64,000 bases of DNA from Reticulitermes speratus (GCA_021186555.1 JAJKFL010000042.1:21885521-21949520), one strand, 5' to 3'. Counted from the first letter of the stretch, positions 36,101 through 45,945 are shown. The notes: generated by a model not told the origin, from the sequence alone. Numbers and translations are program-made.

Positions 36101-39100
36101 GATAAACAAACAAAGTATGAATTACTAAATGAAAGACTGCAGTGTGAAAACAGTATTATATCAGTTTATTCTGATATTTCACTGTCCTAATTAAATATGT
36201 ACTGTGGGTTAAGCAGCTACTGTTGCACAGAAGCTTGTACTCAGCAATGCAGTGCATGTGGTTCCACATACCATCATGACATGACATGTAACATCACATA
36301 TTCTAACATCCCACACTTCTTGGAAATGGCTATCTTCAGTGTTCCGCTGTATGTCAACTGATCCTGCAGAATAAATTCCTTGACATGGCAATCTCACATA
36401 ATTTTCAAGTGATGTACTGACATGTTCACCAGATCCTACATTTGAAGTTATTTATTGTGGAGATTCCAAGGTAATACAGCACCTATAATGAAATAGTAAC
36501 TGAAGGGGTGAGAATTTAAAAATATACAAACATAAAAAAAATATTATTTCATTTCTTCATAAACAGTTATAGTTTGAATTGGTAGGGTTCATAATAATGA
36601 CCAAAAATACTGGTAATTTATCTAAACTTTGGCACAAACATTTCCTTTATATTCTAAGAGAGAATATTTATACAAACATTCTACCATGTACAGCATTTAG
36701 TTTCAGAAATGATATTGCATCTGCTGATGGCAAATGGAACTAGGAATATATGCTTATGCATGTCAATCTATAAGACATTAAGTATGTAGTTTAGTATAAA
36801 GTTTCTTAAAAGTTTCAACTGTCTGTAACACTTCCTTGGGATCTTCATAAGCAGCACAGTGACTGTATGAGCAGTATGAGGATTTCTTAAATTATCATTT
36901 GGTTATGCACAAAGATTGGATATGCTGGGAGACCTACTCTCATGTATCTACCTCCTGCTTTAACAGTAAAAACTGCATTTTACCACAGCATATTTATGGG
37001 TTTCATCTTATTCTCAGAATAAATATTAATAAATCTCTGCACAGATTAGTCTGTAACATAGACACAGTTTGTTTACTGTGAGGTAGGAAGTGCATTTTGA
37101 ATTTTTTTGTGAACTTCATGCTTCAAACAGTTAAATATTTCCACATCTGTCTAGAGAATAGGGACACTTATGTATTAGCGATTGTTCAAATTGTTGATAG
37201 TTACTGGACATGAGTTTAAAGGTTTGAACCATCGCCACATTTGAAGTTTTGACACGTCCTTTATACTAAATCTGTAAGTACGGTTATGGTCTAGTCCCAC
37301 ATTAAACTCCTCACATCTAGCTTCAGCAGTTTATTAGTTATTACTGCCTTGTTCATTCTTTTCTCTTTTAGTTACAGTATACTTAATTATGCTAGTACTA
37401 GGCAGACTACATACTGCCAACTGACAGGATAATTATTGGATAATGAATTGCTAAGGATATGATAGGAAGTGGTCACGGCTTAATTTGAGGTGCTTGCCTG
37501 GCATTTGTATGGAGGATCTTACAAAAACAATGAAAGACCACAATTAGGACAACAAATGTCAGACCTGAGACTGATACATGGGACCATCCAAATATGAAGC
37601 TGGGATGCGACTCACTCAACCACAATGTTCGGTAGTTACTTCTATCAGACTGAGAATTTATATAGGTTTAGCCAAACACCATGTTATATTACACAGTAAA
37701 AGACCAGTTTCAAGAAAGTTGTGTATTATTTGAATATAATGACCAAACTAGCACTATGGCAGTAACATTTTCTAGTTTTCAGCTGCCATGTTTGTATATC
37801 AGTAGTGAGGAATTAAAAAATGTGCCTCTAGTGTAAACACAGTCGCCAAATTTCATGAATACATGTTCAGTAGTTCAGAAGTTACTGTTGGTGGCAACGG
37901 TGGTCATGAGAACTTACATACATATGGATGTGATAATATAATGCTATAAAACACTCTTTTAGTATATAGTAAAAGGTAAATTGTCCTTGTATATGCCATG
38001 GAAGTATACAGAGGCAGTGGAGGTACAGCTCCACCCATTCTTCACCTCACAACTAGATGGATGTGAGTGGTCAGCCTCACACCCTGGCCACTTTACTCCC
38101 AGGGACATAGTCCCTAGCACTCATCGAGTAGGAAGCTAGGTGGGTCCCAGAGTCAATTTGGGCATTTTGGAGAAGAGAAAATCTTCTGCCTCTGCTGGGA
38201 TTCAAACCCTGGATCATCCAGCATCCAGTCTAATACTATACTGACTATGCTATCCTGGCTCATTTTAATATATAGTAAGGGAAGTAAACTAGAAATTATA
38301 CTGAACTGCCAAAAAAAACATGTATGCAATGGAAGGATGCATATATGTTATCATTCACAGAAGATTTCTTCAATAAACAGGATATTTTGTAAATAACAAT
38401 GCAAGCGTATTCCTAGTACTGTTATCCCATGTGTTTGCCCATTTCCACTACACTCAGTAAAGTTTAAACTAACTGATGGAGTCTCATGAAACTTAGTATA
38501 GGTTTATCTTGCCACTACAAGGCACTCCAAATTTGTACATTTAATTTTCTACCAAACCTTTGGTGCCAAGTAGTTTCCTTTTCTAGGTCTTTTTGGTTAT
38601 TACTTCCCTACTGATTATTATAATTTATTTCAGGATGATAACTCAGATGGAATTGGTGATCTCCGAGGTCTTGCTAAACAGGCATTTTATTTCACATCCT
38701 TGGGAATTCAGGTTGTGAGACTGAACTCTATATTTGAAGCAGAGTATTATCCTGAAGTCTACAGTCAAGTCCAGACTTTGACAGAGATTTCACCTGTTCT
38801 TGGAAACATGAAAGACTTCAATTTTGCTGTTAATATGTTACACAAAAGGAACATCTCTGTTGTGCTTGATCTTCCTTTGAGTCCATTCATAAAGCAGTTG
38901 TCTGTAAGTGAGAAGGAAATGCAAACAGAAACAGATACTAATGCTGAGAAGAACACATGGCTTGTTTCTGTGGACTCAACCAGTGAAAATGAAACAGAGA
39001 GACAGTCAGATGCAGAGGCACCAAACAGAATAAAGCAAATAGACGCACACAGTGATAATATGGTAAGTGCCGCGATAAGCTACTGGTTAAAGAATGGAGT

Positions 39101-42100
39101 AGATGGAATCTATTTAAAAGGTTTGGAATATTTAGTAGATGAGCCCAACTTTGCATCATTAATACAAGAATGGAGGAGGGTTACTAAAAGTTTTAACAAG
39201 GGTTTAGATAAAGAGAAGATTGTCATGTGTAGCCTGGATGTTCTAAATGCTCTAGATCTTGAGGATGACTCCAGGAAAGTTAATGCCGTTCTAAACAGTA
39301 TGGATCTCATTGACGTTAGCCTGGATATTGTGAATAATGGAACTGAAGGTTTGAAGACTCAGATGGATAAAGTGATTAAAGGAGTATTGTTTAGCAAGCC
39401 AGGCTCTCCATGGATTCACTGGAATATAGGTAACATCGACACCAAGCGACTGGCATCGCAGTTACCCATTGGAAATGCTACACTTGCTGCAGTCTTGTTT
39501 GAAATGATGCTTCCTGGCACACCATCAATATTCTATGGAGATGAAATTGGTCTTGAAGAGATAAAGGATCCAGAAGGAGAGGTAAACTACTTATGTTCTT
39601 TTCTCCTGGGGTCACTATTTAATTACAGAATAATCCACATTTAATGTTCATCTGACAGATATATTAAAAGCCAACAACACAATTGTTATAGTGTCATCCA
39701 GTAATACTTATTATAAACTGGACTATGGCTGTATATTTCTTGACTCTAATTAGTCATTTTCAAGCCTGTTCCATATTATCAAGTTCTATATCTAGGTATA
39801 ACGCTTGCAATGTCCTATGTGTCCAGCTGTATATGTTGGACAAACCAGGAGACTGTTCATCACCAGGTTTACAGAACGCCTTCAGAACCTATTCAGGGCT
39901 TTCAAAATTTGCAGACCACCTGTTAGAAGAAAATCACCCCTTTGGCCCAATAGAAAATATAATGACCATAGTATCAAAAATCCAAAAAGGAAGACACCTA
40001 GCTACAGGGAAAAGTTACATTTATATAAAGCTACAGAACTCGGTATACAGTTGAACAACAAACACAACAGTTCAGATTCAAATTTTTGAAACAATCACTG
40101 ACCTACAGACCTGCACAACTTTTACCAAGGCCACAGCAGCTAGCTGCCTTGTACAAGCATCACCTCTAGTTATTTATATACAGACTGGTAGACTGAGAAT
40201 CCAGAGATCATATATATTTCAGCACCACACACACTCTGTACAGGTGGCAAACATGGAATCCATCCCATCCACATAACATGGGTGTCACACTGGAAACCAC
40301 TGCTACACACATAGTTCCACATTCCACATTCAGTTTATTAAATGTGACCTGTATTTGGTTCTGTTAAACCTACCATATAAGTTTGAATGTTTAACAAAAA
40401 TATCAAGTATGAGAACTAGTATGGTTTCATGAATCCTATCATATAAGCTATATGAAGATTGGACAAAGAGATTGGGGTGTGGTGACAATATGTATTAAAT
40501 TACATTAAAACATGTACATCGCTTGATCACTTAAGGAAGATACATTACACAACACTGTAAGGTGGTTCAATTTTATTTTAAATATGAGACAGTATTAGAT
40601 ATGTAAATCACCTGATTACTTCGATAATATACTGTATAAGGGTGTAAAGAACTGTTTCATGAAAGCATTACACCTAGATATAGAACATAATTGTATGGAA
40701 TAGGCTTGAAAATAACTAACTGTAGTAGCAACATGTATAGCCAGAGTATGGTTTATAATAAATATTAATGGATGACACTTGCAACAGCTGTGTTATTGGT
40801 TTCTAATATCTGTCTGTATATATTAAACACAGTAGTATGCACCATACAAATATTAAGGTAATGTTCATCAGTTTTAAATTCTCCCTTCTTCACGTGATTC
40901 TTTCCATCAACACTCCTGTTACTTTTCAGAGAAAAGACATAAGCCATATACATCACTTGCCGCCAATGCACTGGTCAGCACAGTATCCAGGCCTTGGTTT
41001 CACTCAGCCAGACTTACTGCCATGGCTTCCTTCCTCCAGTGCCTGGTCAAATGTTGCAGCTGGGCATCAAACAATAATACAGGCAATTGCCAAACTTCGA
41101 GAAGAGGCACCATCCATTTATATGGATGGAATATATAAGGATAATGAAAAATTACCAAATTATGCAATCAGGTATGCACACATTCTCCAAAACTCTTATA
41201 AATTTGGCACACAGCAAATGCTAGACTCCAGTCAGGATAATATAACGTACTACACTACAATTCAGGCTACACCAACAGCAGAATCAAAGAGTGTGTCCAT
41301 GGCACATGGTTATATGCAGTTCACGGCATTTCTTAAGGGATCAGCTGATCTTACTTTTGTGCTTTCATGAACATTGTATATACCAGAATATCGAAATATG
41401 ACAAAATGTACAGTGTGTCCCTAATATGTATTTTGGATTTGGAGGAGGATGGGAAACACAATCAGTAAGAAATACAGAAAAATGCTGTTCATGTGTATAT
41501 TCACTTCAGCAAATGTCTGGAATTATAAAATTTATCCTTGCAAGTAAAACTAGAAATGAAACATGATTAACATTTTATAAAGTAATGGCTGTTGATATGT
41601 TGTTACATGGGTGCAAGAATTTAGCACCTAATAGAGGAGATGAAAGGTGAATTGAAACAGCTGAAATTAAATTCTTAAGTAGAGTTACTGATCACACCAT
41701 GTGAGATGAAATAAGCAATAAAAACTATTCAAATGAGCTACAAATATTCGACATATGGGATAGGATCACAGACCGAAAAAAGAATTGGCATGAACACTAT
41801 GCAAAAAAGAACATGTGGCAAGTAGCTTGACAAGCTGTCATGTATAAGTTAATTGGATGTAAATGCTGGCTGCCCAAAAAATTAGGAAGATTGTTATGTT
41901 ACCATAACACGCCTTACAGCCTACCTTGACACATGATGATGATGATGATGATGGTAATGATGATGACGACAATTGTCATTGTTGTTGTCATCATCTGTAT
42001 TCAGCCACATCATTCTGTGATTCAGTTTATTGAATTAGGCAGACTTATGGGTCCTGTATTATAATAGACACTGACACCTAACATATTTTAAATTGACTTC

Positions 42101-42643
42101 CCATCTTTCAAAACAAAGAAAGGTTTCATTAGTAAATGTGTCTATGACCATGAAAGTTCATATTCATATGTAATACCTACCCACCAGGTCTAATGAAAAA
42201 CTAGTTTGTTGGCATATAAATGTTGTTGATCATTTCAACTTTATGGTTGTAAATGCTCCAAGTAAAGGTTTATACCAGTGTCTAAGCCAGTTTTACATGA
42301 ATAGCGGCACAAATCAGAATAGTTGCTCTGTAATTATATTTTTTATTTATTTATATTTTTGGTACTTTTTAAGACTAGTGGTAGTGTTGTAATGTATCTC
42401 TTATATATAATTTCCAGGGCTGTGGGGAGCGACATCATGATTGTTGAACGTTACTATCCTCGTCGTCATTCATATGTGATCGTGTGTAACTTTGGAAACC
42501 AAACACAAACAAAGGATCTGTCCTTTGCTTATTATGGAGGAGAAGTTATAGCTGACCTGCGAGGGAGAGTTGGAAACTACCTGACCTTTCATGCTCTAAC
42601 ACTATTTGCTGGAGAGTCCATACTTATAAAACTAGACAAGTAG
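23976..42643 (+). CDS. CD98hc: CD98hc/SLC3A2-like amino-acid transporter heavy chain (7 coding exons)
   Basis: Join of 23976-24183, 25432-25560, 27653-27819, 35565-35813, 38634-39581, 40930-41171 and 42418-42643: 2,169 nt, 722 aa. All junctions are GT-AG and in phase. Residues 1-200 are a cytosolic tail. FMNWKWPLIRKFSFW leads into one membrane helix (about 204-226), then Cys230, the position expected for the disulphide to an LAT-type light chain. The ectodomain is a degenerate GH13 alpha-amylase fold: WWQGTIFYEVFPASF, DGIGDLRGL, PGTPSIFYGDEIGL and PMHW are kept, while catalytic residues are lost. Such heavy chains carry SLC7 amino-acid exchangers to the plasma membrane. N-glycosylation sequons NIS, NET, NGT and NAT lie outside the membrane. 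The family call is secure; orthology rather than paralogy is not proven. Assignment of exons 1-3 rests on phase and position. Confidence 0.85.
24184..27652. other. Introns 1 and 2 of the CD98hc-like gene
   Basis: Introns 24,184-25,431 and 25,561-27,652, separated by exon 2 (25,432-25,560). I recognise no mobile element or RNA gene in them. Confidence 0.5.
25432..25560 (+). CDS. CD98hc: CD98hc-like coding exon 2
   Basis: Acceptor TTTGTCGCAG and donor GTGAAG|GTAAAG, phase 1 in and out. Encodes about 43 residues beginning GMAYERQISPTSIDEL. No domain is recognised; part of the cytosolic tail. Confidence 0.65.
27653..27819 (+). CDS. CD98hc: CD98hc-like coding exon 3
   Basis: Acceptor CTGTTCTTTCAG and donor TGCCAG|GTAATC; phase 1 in, phase 0 out. 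Encodes about 56 residues with a Ser run (MESSSSSSSV) and a His/Gln segment, low complexity and cytosolic. It joins the transmembrane exon in phase. Confidence 0.6.
27972..28155. repeat. Dispersed hAT-end-like repeat, copy 2
   Basis: CAGGGGTGCACAAATCC at the start and GGTTAAGAAGTCACTC near the end recur in the same order as at 5,203-5,430. Located in intron 3. Confidence 0.45.
28522..28589. repeat. 34-bp tandem duplication
   Basis: Two identical copies of a 34-bp unit beginning TGTATCAGCTTGAGAGACAG. Confidence 0.95.
28723..28756. repeat. (GTTT)n/(CTTT)n microsatellite
   Basis: Three GTTT units followed by about five CTTT units in intron 3. Confidence 0.9.
29193..29253. repeat. Imperfect inverted repeat with GA-rich loop
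   Basis: AGAAAGGGGTTTCTT (29,193-29,207) pairs with AAGAAACCCTTTCT (29,240-29,253) with one bulged base. The loop holds (GA)n. The left arm is itself part of a small palindrome, GTAAGAAA/TTTCTTAC. Confidence 0.8.
29480..31230. other. G-poor strand-asymmetric block (left part)
   Basis: The + strand is rich in A, C and T and notably poor in G, unlike the flanking intron. The same composition resumes at about 33,780-33,945 after the LINE array, which suggests one older element or repeat interrupted by the GC-rich and LINE segments. No ORF domain is recognised, and I could not fix its ends. Confidence 0.45.
31235..31413 (+). promoter_or_regulatory. GC-rich promoter-like segment beside the LINE array
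   Basis: A sharply GC-rich block with GCGGCCGC, a CCAAT box (AGCCAATCGCAG) and AATAAAAG at 31,381, a TATA-like position. It abuts a truncated LINE 3' end. It could be the U3/promoter of an LTR-type element into which the LINE array inserted. The GC-rich DNA after the array (33,648-33,780) may be its continuation. Confidence 0.35.
31414..31719 (+). mobile_element. Jockey-like LINE 3' end (array unit 0, truncated)
   Basis: Only the last 300 or so bp of the element: GGGTTCAAATCC (a B-box-like word), CTCTTAGAGCTGTAGCC, GTCCCGACTTAATCG, CGACTTGCGCTCCGCGCAAG, and a (TTGG)n tail at 31,703-31,719. The same 3' end closes units A, B and the copy at 50.6 kb. Confidence 0.85.
31720..32659 (+). mobile_element. 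Jockey-like LINE, internally deleted (array unit A)
   Basis: Starts GGTGCTGTCTCTACT, the same 5' start as unit B, then jumps directly into RT C-terminal coding sequence: VKKKAAQRLGLLSSLL, PMMDYACPIWRSAACTHLRK, IATGAPWYM and a stop after LGRYLR at 32,108. The 3' UTR and (TTGG)n tail follow. These blocks match the C-terminal end of jockey-clade reverse transcriptases. ORF1, the endonuclease and most of the RT are missing. Confidence 0.88.
32660..33647 (+). mobile_element. Jockey-like LINE, internally deleted (array unit B)
   Basis: Lies directly after unit A, head to tail. It keeps the 5' end with a 9-bp hairpin (32,663-32,684) and the start of ORF1, then is deleted into the RT C-terminus at about 32,864. 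The distal part is nearly identical to unit A apart from a few substitutions and a 23-bp deletion near 33,425. It ends in a (TTGG)n tail. Confidence 0.88.
32694..33116 (+). pseudogene. Chimeric Gag-RT ORF of LINE unit B
   Basis: An open frame from ATG 32,694 encodes MSVDMSGPLGSMPAG..., then ERPNKTPVFVSGVKDTRGFL, the start of a jockey-type ORF1 (Gag) protein. It fuses in frame after CPSSLS to MMDYACPIWRSAACTHLRK of the RT C-terminus and stops after LGRYLR. 141 codons. The deletion removed the zinc knuckles, endonuclease and RT catalytic core, so no enzyme activity is expected. Confidence 0.8.
33648..34490. other. GC-rich flank, then G-poor and ordinary intronic DNA
   Basis: 33,648-33,780 is GC-rich and may continue the block before the array. 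33,780-33,945 is G-poor like 29,480-31,230. The rest is AT-rich, with no recognised exon; the open frame at 34,153-34,479 lacks a domain. Confidence 0.4.
34560..35270 (-). pseudogene. Mariner transposase relic in intron 3
   Basis: On the - strand, broken frames give ETKQQASQWKSVLSA (family: ESK.QS.QW), AHNNNAPAYSPSSVQKFLAN (HDNAPAH...), an IPHPL block (family HPPYSPDLAP), PELQAG, and IQEQSQATPAAS with QWHSQWAH near the C-terminus. This is the order of blocks in SETMAR-like mariner transposases. Both downstream catalytic aspartates are mutated, and stops interrupt every frame. Confidence 0.75.
35565..35813 (+). CDS. CD98hc: CD98hc-like coding exon 4 (transmembrane)
   Basis: Acceptor TTCTTATTTTTAG and donor TTTCAAG|GTAAAG, phase 0 on both sides. 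Residues 169-251 hold the juxtamembrane WPLIRKFSFW, the membrane helix, Cys230 (codon at 35,748) and the start of the GH13-like fold, HHGWWQGTIFYEVFPASFK. Confidence 0.9.
35814..38633. other. Intron 4 of the CD98hc-like gene
   Basis: Contains a SINE-1 copy at 37,990-38,262. The remaining 35.8-37.9 kb shows no recognisable element. Confidence 0.5.
37990..38262 (-). mobile_element. SINE-1, near full-length copy
   Basis: On the - strand it starts with A-box-like TAGCATAGTCAG. The B-box-like CCAGGGTTTGAATCCC lies at 38,197-38,213. The body has AAAGTGGCCAGGGTG and GTTGTGAGGTGAAGAATGGG. About 270 bp, more diverged than the 22.2-kb copy. Confidence 0.82.
38634..39581 (+). CDS. CD98hc: CD98hc-like coding exon 5 (degenerate GH13 barrel)
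   Basis: Acceptor TAATTTATTTCAG and donor GGAGAG|GTAAAC, phase 0. The 316 residues run from DDNSDGIGDLRGL to DPEGE. The usual barrel blocks are traceable (VVRLNSIFEAEYYPE, ISVVLDLPL, MLPGTPSIFYGDEIGL). Domain B is replaced by a short acidic Ser/Thr-rich loop, about 45 residues around SEKEMQTETD. Where GH13 enzymes have DGFRxD, this has DGIYLKG, so the nucleophile is gone. The NHD motif is replaced by NID. Confidence 0.9.
39800..40090 (+). pseudogene. Penelope-like element fragment (GIY-YIG endonuclease)
   Basis: One frame reads QCPMCPAVYVGQTRRLF then ITRFTERLQNLF, a GIY-YIG-type start (C..C...YVGQT.R....R..EH). After a frameshift the next frame gives SKFADHLLEENHPFGPIENI then MTIVSKIQKGRHL, and a further shift gives LYKATELGIQLNNKHN. 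These are the C-terminal blocks of Penelope-like element proteins. It is 5'-truncated and lies in intron 5 in sense orientation. Confidence 0.75.
40930..41171 (+). CDS. CD98hc: CD98hc-like coding exon 6
   Basis: Acceptor TTACTTTTCAG and donor GCAATCAG|GTATGC; phase 0 in, phase 2 out. Contains PPMHWSAQYPGLGFTQPDLL then PWLPSS, the counterpart of the GH13 block PMQW...GF....PWL. Ends with the helix IIQAIAKLREEAPSIYM before the C-terminal domain. Confidence 0.88.
41590..41965 (+). pseudogene. LINE 3' end in intron 6
   Basis: Broken frames give LLHGCKNLAPNRGDE, ETAEIKFLSRVTDHT, NELQIFDIWDRITD and RKKNWHEHY, matching the post-RT blocks of a common non-LTR family (YGCE.W, ETAEMRFLR, ELQI.DI..KI..Y..NW.EH). 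It ends with a (GAT)n tail at 41,936-41,970, which marks the 3' end. Confidence 0.72.
42418..42643 (+). CDS. CD98hc: CD98hc-like coding exon 7 (C-terminal beta domain)
   Basis: Acceptor TATAATTTCCAG completes the split Arg codon. Encodes DIMIVERYYPRRHSYVIVCN through FAGESILIKLDK, the antiparallel beta-sandwich (domain C) typical of GH13-like heavy chains. The stop TAG is at 42,641-42,643. Confidence 0.88.
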
Positions 42644-42695
42644 GATCAGTGCTTTTCTTCCAGAAAAGTATAATTGCTAGTACCCTAATGAATGA

Positions 42696-42701
42696 AATAA
42701 A
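42696..42701 (+). terminator. Polyadenylation signal AATAAA
   Basis: Canonical hexamer 53 bp after the CD98hc-like stop codon. A second AATAAA at 42,889-42,894 could serve a longer 3' UTR. Confidence 0.55.
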
Positions 42702-43159
42702 TTGGCAATCACAGTGTACTGGCAGATATGCATCTTCTGACAAGTTGGCCAGCATGTAGCAACAGCTTGCCATTATGTCTATTAGCTTGTATCAGCTCAA
42801 AGAAGGCACTGAGTAAGATTATCTTTGCTTGTTTTCACTGTTCATATCCCAGAAAGTTTCACTTAATCAGTGCCGAATTAAATGCCACAATAAATATACA
42901 CATTTGCAAGCATACCCTCCTTTGTTGTTTGTTGTGTGCTGTGTATCATAATTACAGCAAAACAATTTAGCTATTCATATCCTCATTTCAATTTTCTGTC
43001 ACTCAGTGTTTCTTTAAATTTAATCAAACCAATTGCATCTTACAGCTAATTCCAATTTCCTGGAAAAATCAATTTAGTTTATGTACATATACAATTCCAC
43101 AAATAAAAGGTTTAATTGTAAGTTGTGTTAGTATGAAACAAGAATCTGTAGGGGTACAC

Positions 43160-43325
43160 AGTGCAGTATGAGGAACTGTGAAATGCCTACCCTGCCTCCT
43201 GTTCTCTGGATACCAGGGACTGTTTCCCAGAGGTAAAATGCCCTGGCGTGAACTGACCACTCGCCTCAGTCTATTGCTGAGGTTAATGTAGGATATGGAG
43301 CTGTAATTAAACTCCCACATACATC
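43160..43325 (+). mobile_element. SINE-1 fragment
   Basis: Body and 3' part in + orientation: CAGAGGTAAAATGCCCTGGC, GAACTGACCACTCGCCTCAG and GCTGAGGTTAATG. The tRNA-like head is not recognisable. Confidence 0.65.
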
Positions 43326-43329
43326 TTCA

Positions 43330-44039
43330 CTGCAGTACTCTCAACATGATTTTTAGGCATGTTTGCAAAATTGCAAAAAGCAACTATTAGTTCCGTCATT
43401 TCTGTCTGTCCACGTGGAACAACTCGGTTGCCACTGGACATTTTCATGAAATTTGATATTTGGGGATTTTTCAAACTTCTGTTCATGAAATTCAAGTTTG
43501 ATTAAAATCTCACAAGAATTAACAGGCACTTTACGTGAATACCTACATAAATGTATGATAATATATTGCTGAATTCTGTTTAGAATGAGAAGTGTTTCAG
43601 ATAAAAGTTTCATTGTTGCATTTCCACTGCAACAATGCTTATGCAAACACAATGTTACATTATACCTACACTGCCTATGTTGTTAGAAATTATATTAACA
43701 AATATGCTCACAGCTTGCAGTAGGTAGTAGGCTGTATCTGGTTGCAAAGAAAGAAAAAATGTCAGTACTTCAGGCTCAGTTTTCTCAACAAAAATGGTTT
43801 GTTATATGGATATGTACATTTGTCTTGTTAGTGAATCAAGCTTCCTTACTGGATGTTAATAGTTGTGGAATGTAAAGGGAGTATGCGTAATAGAAAGAAT
43901 TTGCAGTATAGTGTACATGGTAACAGGATAAGCACAGCAATGAGATGGAAGCATGGGAGTCTTTTCAGTACTATACTTACTGATGCTGACAGGTGCTAAG
44001 ATTATATAGCATTACTACCAGATGGATCAATATGAGTAT
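43330..44039. other. Gene-free stretch
   Basis: No recognised element or exon; AT-rich. Confidence 0.45.
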
Positions 44040-44210
44040 AGAGCACTGGTGGAATGACAATGACAGAGCAAAACTGAAATACTTGGAGAAGAGTGTGTCC
44101 TAGTGCCACTCTGTATACCACAAATCCCACATGGGCTGCCCTCATACTGAACCCAGGCCTCCACAGTGAGAAGCCAGTGACTAAACACCTGAGCTACAGC
44201 ATGATCAGGG
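44040..44210 (-). mobile_element. SINE-2 (second tRNA-derived family)
   Basis: On the - strand, CTGTAGCTCAGGTG (A box) is followed about 50 nt later by CCTGGGTTCAGTAT (B box), then an unrelated body. The spacing and words fit a tRNA-derived SINE head distinct from SINE-1. Only one copy is seen. Confidence 0.6.
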
Positions 44211-44214
44211 ATCA

Positions 44215-44890
44215 TGAATTACTAGTAACATAGAGCAAGATTTGATTTTAGTAAGAGAATATATTGTTTAAACTGTTGTATCTGGGGTTCTTGACACCTA
44301 CAATTAAATGTGTCTTCAAACATAGCAGGTACAGGTATCCAATTTGCCGAGTGGGATGAAGTAGGTGATTATAGGATTGGGGCAATGAATCTAACATCAG
44401 TTTCATGAAACAGTAAGGTTTATTACTGAGTGCTGACTCTGTCGATTCAAACAAATCTTGCCTATGTGACTTCAAGAACGAAAGTGTCAGTCAGGCTAGG
44501 AAAAGTAAGTAGTTAAACTGTGGTGTGACTCCTCTTACATAATCCAAATCCAAGCTCTGATGTGGCTTACAGATTCATTCTAATTAAAACAATACAATTT
44601 TAGTAACCATTCTAGCTCCCCTCCAGATCAGGAGTTAGACTGTCATCATAAACTTGATAGATCTGTCCCCTGATGCTTGACCTGAGTATGACACTCAGTT
44701 ACCTTCTGTCTAGTAGCTTTTTGAGTCTTTCATAATAACTAATAAAATTACAACATTCATGAAATGTACTTGCAACTTGTTTAACATGATATTACTTGTA
44801 TATAGTATGTATAACACCTGTAAATTACATATAACATCTATAACACCTGTAATATCTATTATAACACCTGTATATAACACCTCCTCCCCT
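44215..44890. other. Gene-free stretch with a short ATAACACCTGTA repeat
   Basis: Around 44,805-44,882 the words TATAACACCTGTA and ATATAACATCTATAACACC recur, an irregular short tandem array. Nothing else is recognised. Confidence 0.5.
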
Positions 44891-45425
44891 TGGGGAAGAC
44901 CAATTTACACTTTAATTGGTCTTAAAAACATGACTTGGAGGCACACAATCGATTAGATCCGCATGGTTTTGTCGTAGGAGTAGGCAAATTTAACTGACGT
45001 AATTGTACATCCTCTTGTGCCATGGCTAGACTCTCACTGCTGGTATGTATTTTAATGTTTACCACATTACCTCTTCTATTAGTGTAGCCACACAATGTTT
45101 TTTGCATTTCTGGAATCCTGTAAAGCGTAGTATTAATTGGTTCTGTCCCGGGTTTAACACATATTGATCGCTGCGCTGCACCTGTGCTACTTAACTTGTC
45201 TCCAGGTAAATAGAGTATATCTTGATAATCTACACATGTTCAAACCAATAATTTTTCTTCCTTAGCAGTTAAGTGTTCTAACCTCAATTGTGCTAGAATG
45301 TCTTTCTCAACATTGAAGTTTGAACTCTACTGTGGTTACCATCGCATGCTGAGTCAAGCACATCTAACTCCACCTCTCTGTCATTAGTATTCAAAATCCT
45401 TGTCATTATATAGCCATCTACTACT
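44890..45425 (-). pseudogene. Gypsy pol relic (segment before RT)
   Basis: Broken - strand frames read EEKLLVWTC-like, DYQDILYLPGDKLSSTG, AQRSICVKPG and PEMQKTLCG, resembling the gypsy Pol linker (F.DIF.L.GD.L..T....H.I...G..PI..R.YR.P). It continues the protease relic at 46,045-46,395, from which it is separated by a hAT fragment. Confidence 0.55.
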
Positions 45426-45427
45426 TT

Positions 45428-45945
45428 TGTAAGTCATAGGTGGCCAGACTTTTGGACTCAGTGATCTAGCATAATAACATCAAATATATAAGAGTACAAT
45501 TGTTTCATTTATTAAAAGTTTATTTTTTCAAACTAAAAAAATTCACCTTAATTAAAAGGTGTTTTTCATTAACCTTCCTATTGCGAAGTTGATGCATGAC
45601 ACTGCATATCTTGCAATAACTTACTGAAAGAGGGTTCATAATTACTTAGGCACAAGTGAAGGCAGCAATTTAAATGTTGATCAGTCAGACAGGTTCGGTA
45701 TCTTGATTTAATTATCTTCAACTGGGAGAAGGATTCTTCACAGACATAGGTTGATCCAAAAAATGCTGTCAAATGAAGAGCTATTGATTGTATTGAGGCG
45801 GCAAATAAATTATGATAGAGACCAAAAAGTGGCCGCAATCGACTGTTTTTCCACCTCTGTTGCAAGTGATGCTGCTATAGTATCTCCTCCCTGCATTTAT
45901 CAATCATCCCTACTAGTGGCGATCTTGGCGCCACAGGTGGTTTCA
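45428..45945 (-). mobile_element. hAT element fragment with transposase C-terminus
   Basis: The frame ending at 45,578 reads FGSTYVCEESFSQLKIIKSR then YRTCLTDQHLNCCLHLC, the C-terminal dimerisation block of GTF2IRD2/ZBED-like hAT transposases (FGSTY.CE..FS..K..KS..R..LTD.HL). The left end, CATAGGTGGCCAGACTTTTG at 45,428, resembles a hAT terminus. It interrupts the gypsy relic on the same strand. Confidence 0.75.
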
